A stretch of DNA of 64,000 nucleotides from CAVQJU01 sp963754955 (GCA_963754955.1 CAVWHY010000012.1:186001-250000); one strand, 5' to 3'; shown: positions 42,770-50,977, counted from the first letter of the stretch. A program made the numbers and translations. Notes: generated from the sequence alone by a model not told the origin.

Positions 42770-43603
42770 ATGCCGATCGACGTGGCAGCGGAAGTGACGG
42801 CCAACCGTCCGCTGTCGGCTGACTACAACGTGCTCACCCTCGCGGCCCCCGCCATCGCGGCCGCATCCGCGCCGGGACAGTTCGTGATGGTCAAGATCGG
42901 ATCCAATCCCCTGGTTGGCAACGATCCGCTGCTCCGCCGGCCATTTTCCGTCTTCGAGGTGATCAAAACCGCCGACGGCGCGCCAACGGGCATCACACTG
43001 CTGAACAAACGGATTGGACCGACGACTTCGCTCATCTACGACGCGCGGCCCGGACAGACCGCCGCGTGCCTGGGACCGCTCGGCCGCCCGTTCACGGTCG
43101 TCGAGCCGCCCCGTGAAGCCTGGATGGTCGCCGGAGGCGTCGGGCTGGCGCCGTTTGCCGCGTTGGCCGAGTCGCTGCGCGCGCGGCGGGTGACGTGCAC
43201 GCTCTTCTACGGCGCGCGGCGCGGCGACGAACTGTTCTATCTCGATTTCTTCGAGGGGCTCGGCGTCGACCTCGTGCTGACCACCGAAGACGGAAGCACC
43301 GGCGAGCGTGGGCGCGTGATTGCCCCTCTCGAACGCCGCCTCGCCGAGCGGCGGACCATCGACGGGGCGCCGCCCGTGATGCTCTACGCGTGCGGCCCCG
43401 AAGGCATGCTGGCGGCCACGGCGTCGACCGCCGCCAGGTTCCACTGCCCGTGTGAAGTGTCGGTCGAACGCATCATGGGATGCGGACTCGGCGGCTGCTA
43501 CAGCTGCGTCGTGCCCATGCTGGGCGCCGACGGGAAATTCCATCACATGCGATCGTGCCTCGCCGGGCCGGTACTGGCCGCCGATCAGATTCGCTGGGGC
43601 TGA
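42770..43603 (+). CDS. pyrK: Dihydroorotate dehydrogenase electron transfer subunit
   Basis: PyrK carries FAD and a 2Fe-2S cluster that pass electrons from PyrD to NAD+. The 277 aa protein has the FAD motif LLRRPFSVFEV, the nucleotide region AGGVGLAPFAALAE, CGPEGML and the iron-sulfur ligands MGCGLGGCYSCVV with a fourth Cys in MRSCLAGPV. It precedes pyrD with a one-base gap, which identifies PyrD as class 1B. Confidence 0.95.
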   Translation: MPIDVAAEVTANRPLSADYNVLTLAAPAIAAASAPGQFVMVKIGSNPLVGNDPLLRRPFSVFEVIKTADGAPTGITLLNKRIGPTTSLIYDARPGQTAACLGPLGRPFTVVEPPREAWMVAGGVGLAPFAALAESLRARRVTCTLFYGARRGDELFYLDFFEGLGVDLVLTTEDGSTGERGRVIAPLERRLAERRTIDGAPPVMLYACGPEGMLAATASTAARFHCPCEVSVERIMGCGLGGCYSCVVPMLGADGKFHHMRSCLAGPVLAADQIRWG

Positions 43604-43604
43604 C

Positions 43605-44525
43605 GTGGACCTGTCCGTCCGGATTGGATCGCTGACGCTGAAGAACCCGCTCATCGCCGCCAGCGGCTGTTTCGGGTACGGCGTCGAATACGCAGACGTG
43701 GTGGACCTCGCCTCGCTGGGCGGCGTGGCCGTCAAAGGCCTGTTTCTCGCCGAGCGTGAAGGCCATCCGGCGCCACGGATTGTCGAAACGCCGGCCGGCA
43801 TGCTCAATGCGATCGGCCTGCAGGGCATCGGCGTGCACCGCTTCGTCGCCGAGAAGCTCCCCGAGCTTCGCGACCGGCGCGCCACGGTCATCGTCAACGT
43901 CTGCGGCACGACGATCGACGAGTATGCCGAGGTATCGCGGATCCTCTCGGACGCCGAAGGCGTGGCCGCGATCGAGCTGAACATCTCCTGCCCCAACATC
44001 AAGGAAGGCGGCATCCAGTTCGGGTGCAGCCTCGCCGGCACCTTCGACGTCGTCAACGCCGTGCGCAAAGTGACGCGGCTGCCAGTCATCCCCAAGCTGA
44101 CGCCGAATGTGACCGACGTCGCGTCGTTTGCCAGGGCGGCGGAGGACGCCGGCGCCGACGCGGTGTCGCTCGTCAACACGTTCCTCGCGATGGTGGTCGA
44201 CGTCGAGACACGGCGGCCGAAGATCTCGAACGTCGTCGGCGGGCTGAGCGGGCCCGCCATCAGGCCCATCGCGGTGCGTATGGTCTACGAGTGCCGGCAG
44301 CTGGTGAAGATCCCGATCATCGGCATGGGAGGCATCGCGGACGCCCGCGATGCGCTGGAGTTCATTATTGCCGGCGCGGCCGCGGTCCAGGTGGGCACGG
44401 CGAACTTCGTGGATCCGCTCATCTGGCCGAAGCTGCTCGATGGCATCTGCGGCTACATGACGCGTCATCGGATCGAGCGGATCGCCGACCTGGTGGGAAC
44501 CGTCGACACAGGAGCAGCCCGATGA
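43605..44525 (+). CDS. pyrD: Dihydroorotate dehydrogenase, class 1B catalytic subunit
   Basis: PyrD oxidises dihydroorotate to orotate using FMN. The 306 aa protein starts at a GTG one base after the pyrK stop (VDLSVRIGSLTLKNPLI) and has ASGCFGYG, ETPAGMLNAIGLQ, the catalytic cysteine in ELNISCPNIKEGG and the FMN phosphate site IIGMGGI. Cys as catalytic base agrees with the class 1 type and with the adjacent pyrK. It overlaps pyrF by four bases. Confidence 0.95.
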   Translation: MDLSVRIGSLTLKNPLIAASGCFGYGVEYADVVDLASLGGVAVKGLFLAEREGHPAPRIVETPAGMLNAIGLQGIGVHRFVAEKLPELRDRRATVIVNVCGTTIDEYAEVSRILSDAEGVAAIELNISCPNIKEGGIQFGCSLAGTFDVVNAVRKVTRLPVIPKLTPNVTDVASFARAAEDAGADAVSLVNTFLAMVVDVETRRPKISNVVGGLSGPAIRPIAVRMVYECRQLVKIPIIGMGGIADARDALEFIIAGAAAVQVGTANFVDPLIWPKLLDGICGYMTRHRIERIADLVGTVDTGAAR

Positions 44526-45247
44526 ACGAACTCGATCACCTTATCGTGGCGCTCGACGTGGACACCGTCGGGAGTGCCCGCGCGCTCGCGGATCAGTTGC
44601 GCGGCGCCGTCGGCGGATTCAAGATCGGCAGCCGCCTGTTCACAGGCGACGGCGCGGCGCTCGTCGAGGAGCTGGCGGCGCGCGGCGATCGCGTGTTTCT
44701 CGATTTGAAGTTCCACGACATCCCGAACACCGTGGCCGGCGCCGTGGCGGCCGCGACGCGGCTCGGCGTCTGGATGGTCAACGTGCACGCGTCCGGCGGC
44801 CTCGCCATGATGAAGGCCGCGCGCGAGGCGGCCGATGAAGAGGCGGCGCGGTTGTCGCGCCAGGCGCCGCTCGTGATCGCGGTGACGGTTCTCACGAGCC
44901 TGGCGGAGTCCACGCTTCCTGAAATCGGCGTGGCGGGCTCGATGATCGCCCAGGTCGAACGGCTGGCGCTACTGGCGCAGGCGGCGGGTCTCGACGGCGT
45001 GGTCGCTTCCGCGCAGGAGACGGCGGCGCTGCGGGCACGCTGCGGTCCGCGCTTCGCGATCGTCACGCCGGGGATTCGAGGGGGCAGCGACAGCAAGGAC
45101 GATCAACAGCGGACCCTGACCGCCGCCCAGGCCCTGGCGGCGGGTGCCAGCTACCTCGTCGTGGGGCGCCCGATCATCGCGGCTCCCAGCCCGCGCGTCG
45201 CGGCCGAAGAAATCGCCGCGTCCTGCCGCGCGGCAAACGCGACGTGA
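44522..45247 (+). CDS. pyrF: Orotidine 5-phosphate decarboxylase
   Basis: PyrF makes UMP. The 241 aa protein has the catalytic DxKxxD motif DLKFHDIPNTV (Asp61, Lys63, Asp66), GFKIGSRLF and the phosphate-binding end VTPGIRGGSDSKDDQQR with VVGRPI. ATGA overlap with pyrD and GTGA overlap with the next gene make a coupled string of four cistrons. Confidence 0.95.
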   Translation: MNELDHLIVALDVDTVGSARALADQLRGAVGGFKIGSRLFTGDGAALVEELAARGDRVFLDLKFHDIPNTVAGAVAAATRLGVWMVNVHASGGLAMMKAAREAADEEAARLSRQAPLVIAVTVLTSLAESTLPEIGVAGSMIAQVERLALLAQAAGLDGVVASAQETAALRARCGPRFAIVTPGIRGGSDSKDDQQRTLTAAQALAAGASYLVVGRPIIAAPSPRVAAEEIAASCRAANAT

Positions 45248-45507
45248 TCGCGCTCACAATCTACTCCCGCCCCGGCTGCCACCTCTGCGACGAAATGAAG
45301 GCCGTCGTACGCACTGTCGCGCGCTCGGTGCCGCTCAGCCTCGAGGAAATCGACATCTCGGCGGACGCCGACCTCGAAGCCCGTTACGGCCTCGAAATAC
45401 CTGTGCTGATGGTGGAAGGCAAGAAGGCCGCGAAGTACCGGATCGGCGAGGCCGATCTGCGAAAGATGTTGGCGGGCAGGGCGGGTGGGTCAGGTGGGGT
45501 GGGTTAG
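45244..45507 (+). CDS. Glutaredoxin-like (DUF836) protein
   Basis: This short thioredoxin-fold protein (87 aa) has the redox pair CHLC in TIYSRPGCHLCDEMK and the cis-proline region YGLEIPVLMVEG. It is coupled to pyrF by a four-base GTGA overlap. Its last ten residues (GRAGGSGGVG) are encoded by the start of the intergenic repeat, so the true ancestral end was probably LRKML. Partner enzymes are unknown; PyrK/PyrD redox link is only suggested by position. Confidence 0.85.
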   Translation: MIALTIYSRPGCHLCDEMKAVVRTVARSVPLSLEEIDISADADLEARYGLEIPVLMVEGKKAAKYRIGEADLRKMLAGRAGGSGGVG

Positions 45508-45574
45508 GAAGGACAGCGTTCGGTTGTGCCTACCTGCCCTACCCGACCTACCAGACCCACCCGAGCTACCAGAC
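45478..45574. repeat. Inverted repeat of GGGTGGGT/CCTACCCGAC words
   Basis: The left arm is tandem GGTGGGTC, GGTGGGG and TGGGTTAGG; the right arm is CCTACC, CCTACCCGA, CCTACCAGA, CCCACCCGA and further variants. It lies between converging genes and covers the last codons of the glutaredoxin-like gene, ending at the pal stop. Confidence 0.8.
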
Positions 45575-46156
45575 CTACTTGCCTGTGATCACGAAATGCC
45601 CGCGCCGGTTCTGCTTCCAGCAGGACTCGTCCTCCTGGTTGCAGAACGGCTGCTCCTTGCCTTTGCTGACGATCGTCACGCGCGCCGCCGGAACGCCGAG
45701 GCTCACGAGGTAGTCTCTGACCGCTGTCGCGCGGCGCGATCCGAGCCCGAGGTTGTATTCGGCGCTCCCGCGCGAGTCGCAGTGTCCTTCGATCGCGAGC
45801 ACGGCGCTCGTCCATCGCTTCAGCCAGGCCGCGTCTTTCTGCAGCGCGGTACGGCCGTCGGCGCGAATCTCCGACTCATCCAGATCGAAGTACACGTCTT
45901 CGAGCGGGTGCTCGGCGTTGAGCTGATCGAGCGACTTGCGCGCGAAGGCCTCTTCCTCGCTCAGCGCGCCGGGCGCTGAAGGCGGCGCGGCGGCAGCGCG
46001 CGGCGGCGGTGGCGGCGGCGCTGGCGGCGGCGCTGGCGCAGCGGGTGGGGGCGGCGGTGGCGTCGGCGCCGGTGGAGGAACCTTCTTCGCGCAGGCGGTC
46101 ACACCCATCACGACGGCCAGCACAATGATCGGCAACATGGTTCGAACACGATTCAT
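45575..46156 (-). CDS. pal: Peptidoglycan-associated lipoprotein (OmpA family)
   Basis: Pal links the outer membrane to peptidoglycan. The 193 aa protein has a lipoprotein signal with lipobox ending at Cys22 (GVTAC). A Pro/Ala-rich linker (residues 27-62) follows. The OmpA domain has VYFDLDESEIRADGRTAL, AIEGHCDSRGSAEYNLGLGSRRA and VSKGKEQPFC. The C-terminal two-Cys insert (CNQEDESC) is common in Pal. No tol genes are linked. It converges with the glutaredoxin gene through a repeat block. Confidence 0.93.
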   Translation of the reverse strand: MNRVRTMLPIIVLAVVMGVTACAKKVPPPAPTPPPPPPAAPAPPPAPPPPPPRAAAAPPSAPGALSEEEAFARKSLDQLNAEHPLEDVYFDLDESEIRADGRTALQKDAAWLKRWTSAVLAIEGHCDSRGSAEYNLGLGSRRATAVRDYLVSLGVPAARVTIVSKGKEQPFCNQEDESCWKQNRRGHFVITGK

Positions 46157-46269
46157 CCGTCACTCTCCAGTCGGCCGCAGCATACAGTCCAGCGCGCCGC
46201 AGCTTACAGATTTGGTACACGCGGAGTCAAACAGGCCGTTATTGTGGCGCAAACGATACAATACCCGCC

Positions 46270-47019
46270 GTGGATGACCTGTTACGCGCCACGGCGCGCG
46301 CGGAAGAGCGTCATTTCTGGTTTCGCGGCTTCCGCTGGTTCGTCCGGCCCCTGATCGACCAGGCCCTGAGCGGCAGGGTCCGGCCGCGTATCCTCGATTG
46401 CGGCTGCGGCACGGGCGCCAACCTCTCGCTGTTCGAGCGGTATGGCACGTCTTACGGTTTCGACCGTTCCGAGGTCGGACTTTACATCGGACACGAGCTG
46501 CATCGCCGTCGGCTGGCCAGGGCCACGGTGACGGCCGCGCCCTTTCCCAGCGGCATGTTCGACCTCGTCACGTCGTTCGACGTCCTGTATTCTCTGGAGC
46601 CGCCCGACGAACGGTCGGCGGTCGCGGAGATGTTCCGCGTCGCGCGGCCGGGCGGGTGGGCCCTGATCAACGTCGCGGCGATGGATGTCCTGCGCGGCGA
46701 CCATTCGATTCTCAGCCACGAAGTGCGCCGCTACACGCGCGAGACACTCCGCGATCTCCTGACCAGCGGCGGCTTCACGATCGAGCGGATGACGTACACG
46801 AACGCGTCGCTGTTTCTTCCGCTGGCCGCCATCCGGACGCTGCATCGCCGGCGCGGGCTGTCGGGCGAGGCCGACGCGAAGCAGGAAATCTCGGTGCCCG
46901 TCGCGCCGATCAACGCGGTGATGAGCGCCGCGCTGTTTCTCGAAAGCGCCTGGCTCCGCTGGTTCGACTGTCCGTTCGGCAGCTCGCTGTTGTGCCTGGC
47001 GAGAAAGCCACAGGCGTAG
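46270..47019 (+). CDS. Class I SAM-dependent methyltransferase
   Basis: The 249 aa protein has a Rossmann methyltransferase core: ILDCGCGTGANLSLF (motif I), FDLVTSFDVLYSLE and the later FRVARPGGWALINV. The N-terminus (RAEERHFWFRGFRWFV) is typical of membrane-associated methyltransferases that are found with glycosyltransferases. GTG start; TACAAT at 46257-46262 could be a -10 box. The acceptor is unknown. Confidence 0.85.
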   Translation: MDDLLRATARAEERHFWFRGFRWFVRPLIDQALSGRVRPRILDCGCGTGANLSLFERYGTSYGFDRSEVGLYIGHELHRRRLARATVTAAPFPSGMFDLVTSFDVLYSLEPPDERSAVAEMFRVARPGGWALINVAAMDVLRGDHSILSHEVRRYTRETLRDLLTSGGFTIERMTYTNASLFLPLAAIRTLHRRRGLSGEADAKQEISVPVAPINAVMSAALFLESAWLRWFDCPFGSSLLCLARKPQA

Positions 47020-47061
47020 CGGCTTGCTTCAGCCGGCCGTCCGTCCGCCTGAAGGCGGACG
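47020..47061. terminator. Bidirectional terminator-like double hairpin
   Basis: The 42 bases between the converging methyltransferase and larE stops hold two stem-loops: CGGCT/AGCCG (47020-47035) and a perfect 8-base stem CGTCCGCC/GGCGGACG with a TGAA loop (47042-47061). No long T-run follows. The second hairpin resembles words at 8416-8429 and 11748-11775, so it may belong to a repeated family. Confidence 0.55.
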
Positions 47062-47880
47062 CTACATCAGAGGCTGCAGCAGCAAACCTTCGTTGAGGCT
47101 GCCGAGCCGATAGCCCTGCAGGTCGAGGGTGACGTAGCGGTAACCGGCGGTCTTCAGCTCTCGCACGATCGCGGCGCGCGTGCCGGGATCGAGCGCTCGT
47201 TCGAGCTCGTCGCGCCCGATTTCCACGCGTGCCAGATCGTCGTGGTGGCGCACACGGCAGACGCGGAACCCCAGGCGCGCCAGGGCCTGCTCGGCACGTT
47301 CGATCGTGCGGAGCTTTTCATCGGTCACTTCCGAGTTGTACGGAATGCGCGACGACAGGCACGCGGACGCCGGCTCGTCCCACGTCGGGAGACCCGCGTC
47401 CCTCGACAGCGAGCGGATTTCGTCCTTTGCGAGATCGACTTCGTCGAGCGGGCTGCGCACGCCGAACTCGCGGGCGGCCTGGCGGCCCGGCCGATAGTCG
47501 CCGCGGTCGTCCGCGTTGTTGCCGTCGACGACAATCGCGCCGCGCTCCGCGGCGATGCGCGACAAATGCGTGTACAGCTCGTGCTTGCAGAAATAGCAGC
47601 GATTGGACGGGTTCGCGCGGTATTCCGGCCGTTCGAGTTCAGCCGTCCTGATGATTTCGTGGCGGAGGCCGAACTGCTGCGCGATGGACACGGCGAGCCG
47701 GCGATGCCGTTCGGGGTAGCTGGGGCTCTCGGCTGTGACGGCGACAGCTTGGTCACCGAGCGTCCGACTGGCGATGAAGGCCAGATACGCGCTGTCGACG
47801 CCCCCACTGTAGGCGACAACCACCGAACCAAGCGACGCCAGGGTGTCCCGGAGCGCCGCCTCTTTCGGCGCGGCGTTCAT
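47062..47880 (-). CDS. larE: ATP-dependent sacrificial sulfur transferase LarE
   Basis: LarE adenylates a substrate carboxylate and gives up a cysteine sulfur; in lactate racemase maturation it builds the nickel-pincer cofactor. The 272 aa protein has the PP-loop AYSGGVDSAYL (25-30), the NRCYFCKHELY block, and Cys174 in ASACLSSRIPY, at the place of the sacrificial cysteine. The larA, larB and larC genes are not nearby. It follows the LysW-like gene with a four-base overlap (47877-47880). Confidence 0.92.
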   Translation of the reverse strand: MNAAPKEAALRDTLASLGSVVVAYSGGVDSAYLAFIASRTLGDQAVAVTAESPSYPERHRRLAVSIAQQFGLRHEIIRTAELERPEYRANPSNRCYFCKHELYTHLSRIAAERGAIVVDGNNADDRGDYRPGRQAAREFGVRSPLDEVDLAKDEIRSLSRDAGLPTWDEPASACLSSRIPYNSEVTDEKLRTIERAEQALARLGFRVCRVRHHDDLARVEIGRDELERALDPGTRAAIVRELKTAGYRYVTLDLQGYRLGSLNEGLLLQPLM

Positions 47881-48140
47881 TCTTCCCAGCCTTCGTCGTC
47901 CTTGTCGGCGTCCGCGTCGTCCTCGTCGTCGTCGGCTTCGACGTCATCTTCCTCGATTTCGTCCTCGTCCTCGTCGTCGTCTTCGTCGTCCTCGTCGTCC
48001 GGCGCAAGATCGAGTTCGATCGGGTTGAGACCGGTGACCTCGAGGTTGGAGCCGCAGTCCGGGCAGCTCAATTGGTCGCCCTTGTCTACGTCGAACTCGT
48101 CGACTTCGATTTCCGCGTCACATTCGGGGCAGGTGGCCAT
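47877..48140 (-). CDS. LysW-like zinc-ribbon protein with acidic insert
   Basis: The 87 aa protein has a two-knuckle zinc ribbon (Cys4, Cys7, Cys26, Cys29: ATCPECDAEIEV and LSCPDCGSNLEV), then TGLNPIELDLAP, as in LysW, the amino-group carrier of lysine/arginine biosynthesis. LysW normally ends soon after with EDWGE; here a run of about 35 Asp/Glu-rich residues intervenes before the end EGWEE. ATG 48140 is chosen by homology; an ATG at 48197 gives 19 extra residues. It is coupled to larE. A carrier role is inferred. Confidence 0.8.
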   Translation of the reverse strand: MATCPECDAEIEVDEFDVDKGDQLSCPDCGSNLEVTGLNPIELDLAPDDEDDEDDDEDEDEIEEDDVEADDDEDDADADKDDEGWEE

Positions 48141-48321
48141 TCCGTTATCTTCCTCAACGTCGGTGTCGCGTTCAACTTGGCATTTGGTCGATGACATGCC
48201 AGAATCCCGCCCGGCGGCGGCCGCGATGACGATAAGACCTCAAATTATAGCGATATCGTGCGGATATCTGCAATTTCGCCCGGGATACCATCTCGTAATC
48301 GTGCTCCAATAGTTGGACGAG

Positions 48322-49041
48322 ATGGCGAGCACATCGGTCACGGCCAAGACAGTCGTCGTCGCCGACGACACCGCGTTTGTCCGGGACCGTTTTCGCGCAG
48401 CGCTCGAGCATGCCGGGCACAAGGCGATCACCGTCAAGAGCGCGGCCGAGCTGCTGGCGCGCATCAAGGCGGACCTCGCCACGATCGATCTCATCGTGCT
48501 CGATCTCCGGCTGCCCAACGCCCCCGGCGTGGAGCTCGTACGATCCATCCGCAAGCTTGACGCCGGCACGCTGCCGATTCTGGTGTTCAGCGGGACGATC
48601 GGGAGCGCCGAGGAGGTCCGCGAGCTGGCGGCGCTCGGCGTGGCCGGCTACGTCAACGAGTACAGCGCCGTGCAGCACATCCTGCCGTCGCTCGCGCCGC
48701 ATCTATTCCCCGACAACTTCAACCGCCGGAGCAGTCCGCGCGTCGTGCTGGGCATTCCGATCCAGTACCGGTTCGGCAATACGATCGCCGCGGCGCTGAC
48801 GCTGAATCTGAGCCGCGGCGGCATCGCCATCCGCACGACGAGCCCGCTCGACAGCGGCCTCAAGATCCGCGTGCGATTCCGGATGCCCGGGTCCAAGCGC
48901 GACATCGACGCCGAAGGGCGCGTGGCCTGGAGCGACCGCCGCGTCGGCATGGGCATCCAGTTCGAGAAAGTCGATCCGGCCAACCAGGCGATCGTCGACA
49001 ACTTCGTGGACGCTCATTTCTTTTCCAATCGCAAGGCGTAG
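48322..49041 (+). CDS. Response regulator receiver domain fused to PilZ domain
   Basis: The 239 aa protein has a CheY-like receiver (VVVADDTAFVRDRF, phosphoacceptor Asp in LIVLDLRLPN, with GTIGSAEEV in the beta4-alpha4 region). It ends in a PilZ c-di-GMP-binding domain with RRSSPR and LNLSRGGIAIRT. It therefore joins a phosphorelay input with second-messenger sensing, without DNA-binding output. No kinase is adjacent. The preferred start is ATG 48322, nine bases inside a TTG frame. Confidence 0.9.
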   Translation: MASTSVTAKTVVVADDTAFVRDRFRAALEHAGHKAITVKSAAELLARIKADLATIDLIVLDLRLPNAPGVELVRSIRKLDAGTLPILVFSGTIGSAEEVRELAALGVAGYVNEYSAVQHILPSLAPHLFPDNFNRRSSPRVVLGIPIQYRFGNTIAAALTLNLSRGGIAIRTTSPLDSGLKIRVRFRMPGSKRDIDAEGRVAWSDRRVGMGIQFEKVDPANQAIVDNFVDAHFFSNRKA

Positions 49042-49052
49042 CGACACCGAAT

Positions 49053-49121
49053 TTGATCATCTGGTCATCTGGTCATCTGGTCAGTGCGAGCGACCAAATG
49101 ACCAGATGACGAGATGATCAA
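49053..49121. repeat. Inverted tandem repeat of ATCTGGTC words
   Basis: Tandem GATCATCTGGTC, ATCTGGTC and ATCTGGTC are followed by the reverse complements GACCAAATGACCAGATGA and GATGATCAAATGACC. It fills the whole gap between two same-strand genes and includes the region where the ribosome site of the next gene should be. Confidence 0.85.
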
Positions 49122-50471
49122 ATGACCAAGTTCGACTTCGCAGATGTGGCGTGGCGCCTGGCCGGCGTGATGGCCCTGGTGCTGGCGAACGGCTTCTTCG
49201 TCGCCGCCGAATTCTCCATCGTCGCGGTGCGCAAGACGCGCATCGATCAGCTGGTCGCCGAGAATCATCGAGGCGCGCGCGCCGTGCGGCGCGCCGTCAC
49301 CAATCCCGACAGCTACATCGCGGCGACGCAGCTGGGCATCACCATGGCCAGCCTCGGCCTCGGATGGATCGGCGAACCGGCCGTAGCCGCACTCATCCAG
49401 CCGCTCCTGACGTTCGTGCCGGCCACCCTCGCCGAAGCCACCGCCCACAGCGTGGCCGTGGCCGTCGCGTTCGCGGTCGTGACGGCGCTGCACATCGTGC
49501 TCGGCGAGCTCGCGCCGAAGACGATCGCGCTCGAGCGCGCCGAAGCGACGGCGCTGCTCGTCGTAAAACCCACCGAGCTCTTCATGCGGGTCTTCGCCCC
49601 GTTCATCCGGCTGCTCAACGGCGCCGGCCAGGCCGTCGTCCGGGCTCTCGGGCTCCAGAGCCGCGGGGGCCACGCCATGGTGCACTCCGAAGAAGAGCTC
49701 AAGATGCTCGTGACCGCCAGCCAGGAAGCCGGGGTGCTCGAAGAAGGTGAGGAACAGATGCTGCACCGCGTCTTCGGCTTCGCCGACCTCACGGCGGGAC
49801 AGGTGATGGTGCCGCGGACGGAACTGATCGCCGTGTCGGCAGCGATGTCACGCCAGGCGCTGATCGACGAGATCGCGCGCGGCGGGTACACCCGCGTGCC
49901 GGTCTATCGCGACAGCCTCGATGACGTGGTGGGCATCCTGCACGTCGTGGACCTTCTGCAGCCGATCGCGGCCGGCGGAAAAGTGGACGCCGCCGCTCTC
50001 GCGCGCGAAGCGCTGACGGTTCCGCGGACGCTCGCCGCCGACGACGTGCTGGCCGAGATGCGGGGACGCGGCGTTCGCGAGGCCATGGTGATCGACGAAT
50101 ACGGCGGCACGGCCGGCATGATCACCTTCGATTCCCTCATGGAGCGCATCGTCGGGGAGCTGGCGACCGGGGCGACGGGACGGATCAACCTGATGCCGGA
50201 CGGCTCGGCCGACATTGACGGCCTGGTCCTGTCGACGGAAGTCAACCTGCAGTTCGGCCTGCAAATCGACCAGGATACGTTTACGACCGTCGGCGGATTT
50301 GTGCTGGGCCAGCTGGGGCGCCGGCCGCGTATCGGCGACATCGTCGCCATCGATGGACGCACGATGCGCGTTGACGCGCTGGACGGGATTCGCGTGGCGC
50401 GCGTGCGGCTGTCTGCACCGCCACAGGCTGCCGACGCGTCAAAGGATGCGGAAACGGAAGAGGAGGGCTGA
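49122..50471 (+). CDS. CNNM/CorC-type hemolysin family protein (DUF21-CBS-CorC)
   Basis: The 449 aa inner-membrane protein has an N-terminal DUF21/CNNM domain (FFVAAEFSIVAVRKTRI, LGITMASLGLGWIGEP, LGELAPKTIALERAE), a pair of CBS domains (VMVPRTELIAVSA, RVPVYRDSLDDVVGILHVVDLL, DEYGGTAGMITFDSLMERI) and a CorC/HlyC domain (LGRRPRIGDIVAIDGRTMRVDALDG). Members act in magnesium or other cation transport; hemolysin naming is historical. The preceding repeat lies in place of a usual leader. Confidence 0.93.
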   Translation: MTKFDFADVAWRLAGVMALVLANGFFVAAEFSIVAVRKTRIDQLVAENHRGARAVRRAVTNPDSYIAATQLGITMASLGLGWIGEPAVAALIQPLLTFVPATLAEATAHSVAVAVAFAVVTALHIVLGELAPKTIALERAEATALLVVKPTELFMRVFAPFIRLLNGAGQAVVRALGLQSRGGHAMVHSEEELKMLVTASQEAGVLEEGEEQMLHRVFGFADLTAGQVMVPRTELIAVSAAMSRQALIDEIARGGYTRVPVYRDSLDDVVGILHVVDLLQPIAAGGKVDAAALAREALTVPRTLAADDVLAEMRGRGVREAMVIDEYGGTAGMITFDSLMERIVGELATGATGRINLMPDGSADIDGLVLSTEVNLQFGLQIDQDTFTTVGGFVLGQLGRRPRIGDIVAIDGRTMRVDALDGIRVARVRLSAPPQAADASKDAETEEEG

Positions 50472-50509
50472 AGGCTGCGTGAGCCCTCAACCCTCGAGAG
50501 CCTGCGGCC

Positions 50510-50977
50510 TTAGCCGAGCGACGCGAGCGTATCGAACACCTTCTGGTAGTCGGGCTCGTTCCGGGCGTCGTCGAGGACTTCGCGATGGCGCACGGTGCCG
50601 TCCTTGTCGATCACGAACGTGGAGCGCTTCGCGATGCCCTTGAGGCCGATCATGTCTTCGTTGAACGCGCCGTAGGAGCGAATGACGTCTTTGTTGAAGT
50701 CACTGAGGAGTGGGAAGTTGAGCTTTTGATCGGTCTGAAACGCCTTGAGCGTAAAAAAAGTGTCAACACTGATGCCGTAGACCTTCGCCTTGGCGTTGTT
50801 CAGCTTCGCGATGTTGTCGCGGAACGTGCACAATTCCTTCGTGCAGACTCCACTGAACGCCGCCGGGAAGAATGCGAGCACGACCGGATGCCCCCGTTCC
50901 GCGCTGAGCGTGACGGGCTCCCGATCCTGGTTCATCAACGTAAAGTCCGGCGCTTTCGATCCGACTTCTGCAGACAT
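50510..50977 (-). CDS. Peroxiredoxin (AhpC/TSA superfamily)
   Basis: This 155 aa cytoplasmic thiol peroxidase has the peroxidatic cysteine in FFPAAFSGVCTKELC; the second Cys six residues later could resolve it, which resembles AhpE/BCP-type enzymes. SDFNKDVIRSYGA and KRSTFVIDKDGTVRH are typical. It converges with the CNNM gene across 38 bases. A T7 run in the coding strand is in frame and does not break it. Confidence 0.93.
   Translation of the reverse strand: MSAEVGSKAPDFTLMNQDREPVTLSAERGHPVVLAFFPAAFSGVCTKELCTFRDNIAKLNNAKAKVYGISVDTFFTLKAFQTDQKLNFPLLSDFNKDVIRSYGAFNEDMIGLKGIAKRSTFVIDKDGTVRHREVLDDARNEPDYQKVFDTLASLG

Noticed and set aside
47895..48005. GTCGTCCTC microsatellite or CRISPR-like run
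   Set aside because: It is the coding sequence of the Asp/Glu-rich tail of the LysW-like protein; there are no spacers and no cas genes.
50751..50762. A7 run as terminator or slippage-induced frameshift in the peroxiredoxin gene
   Set aside because: The frame is intact through it (Thr-Phe-Phe-Thr) and no stem precedes it.
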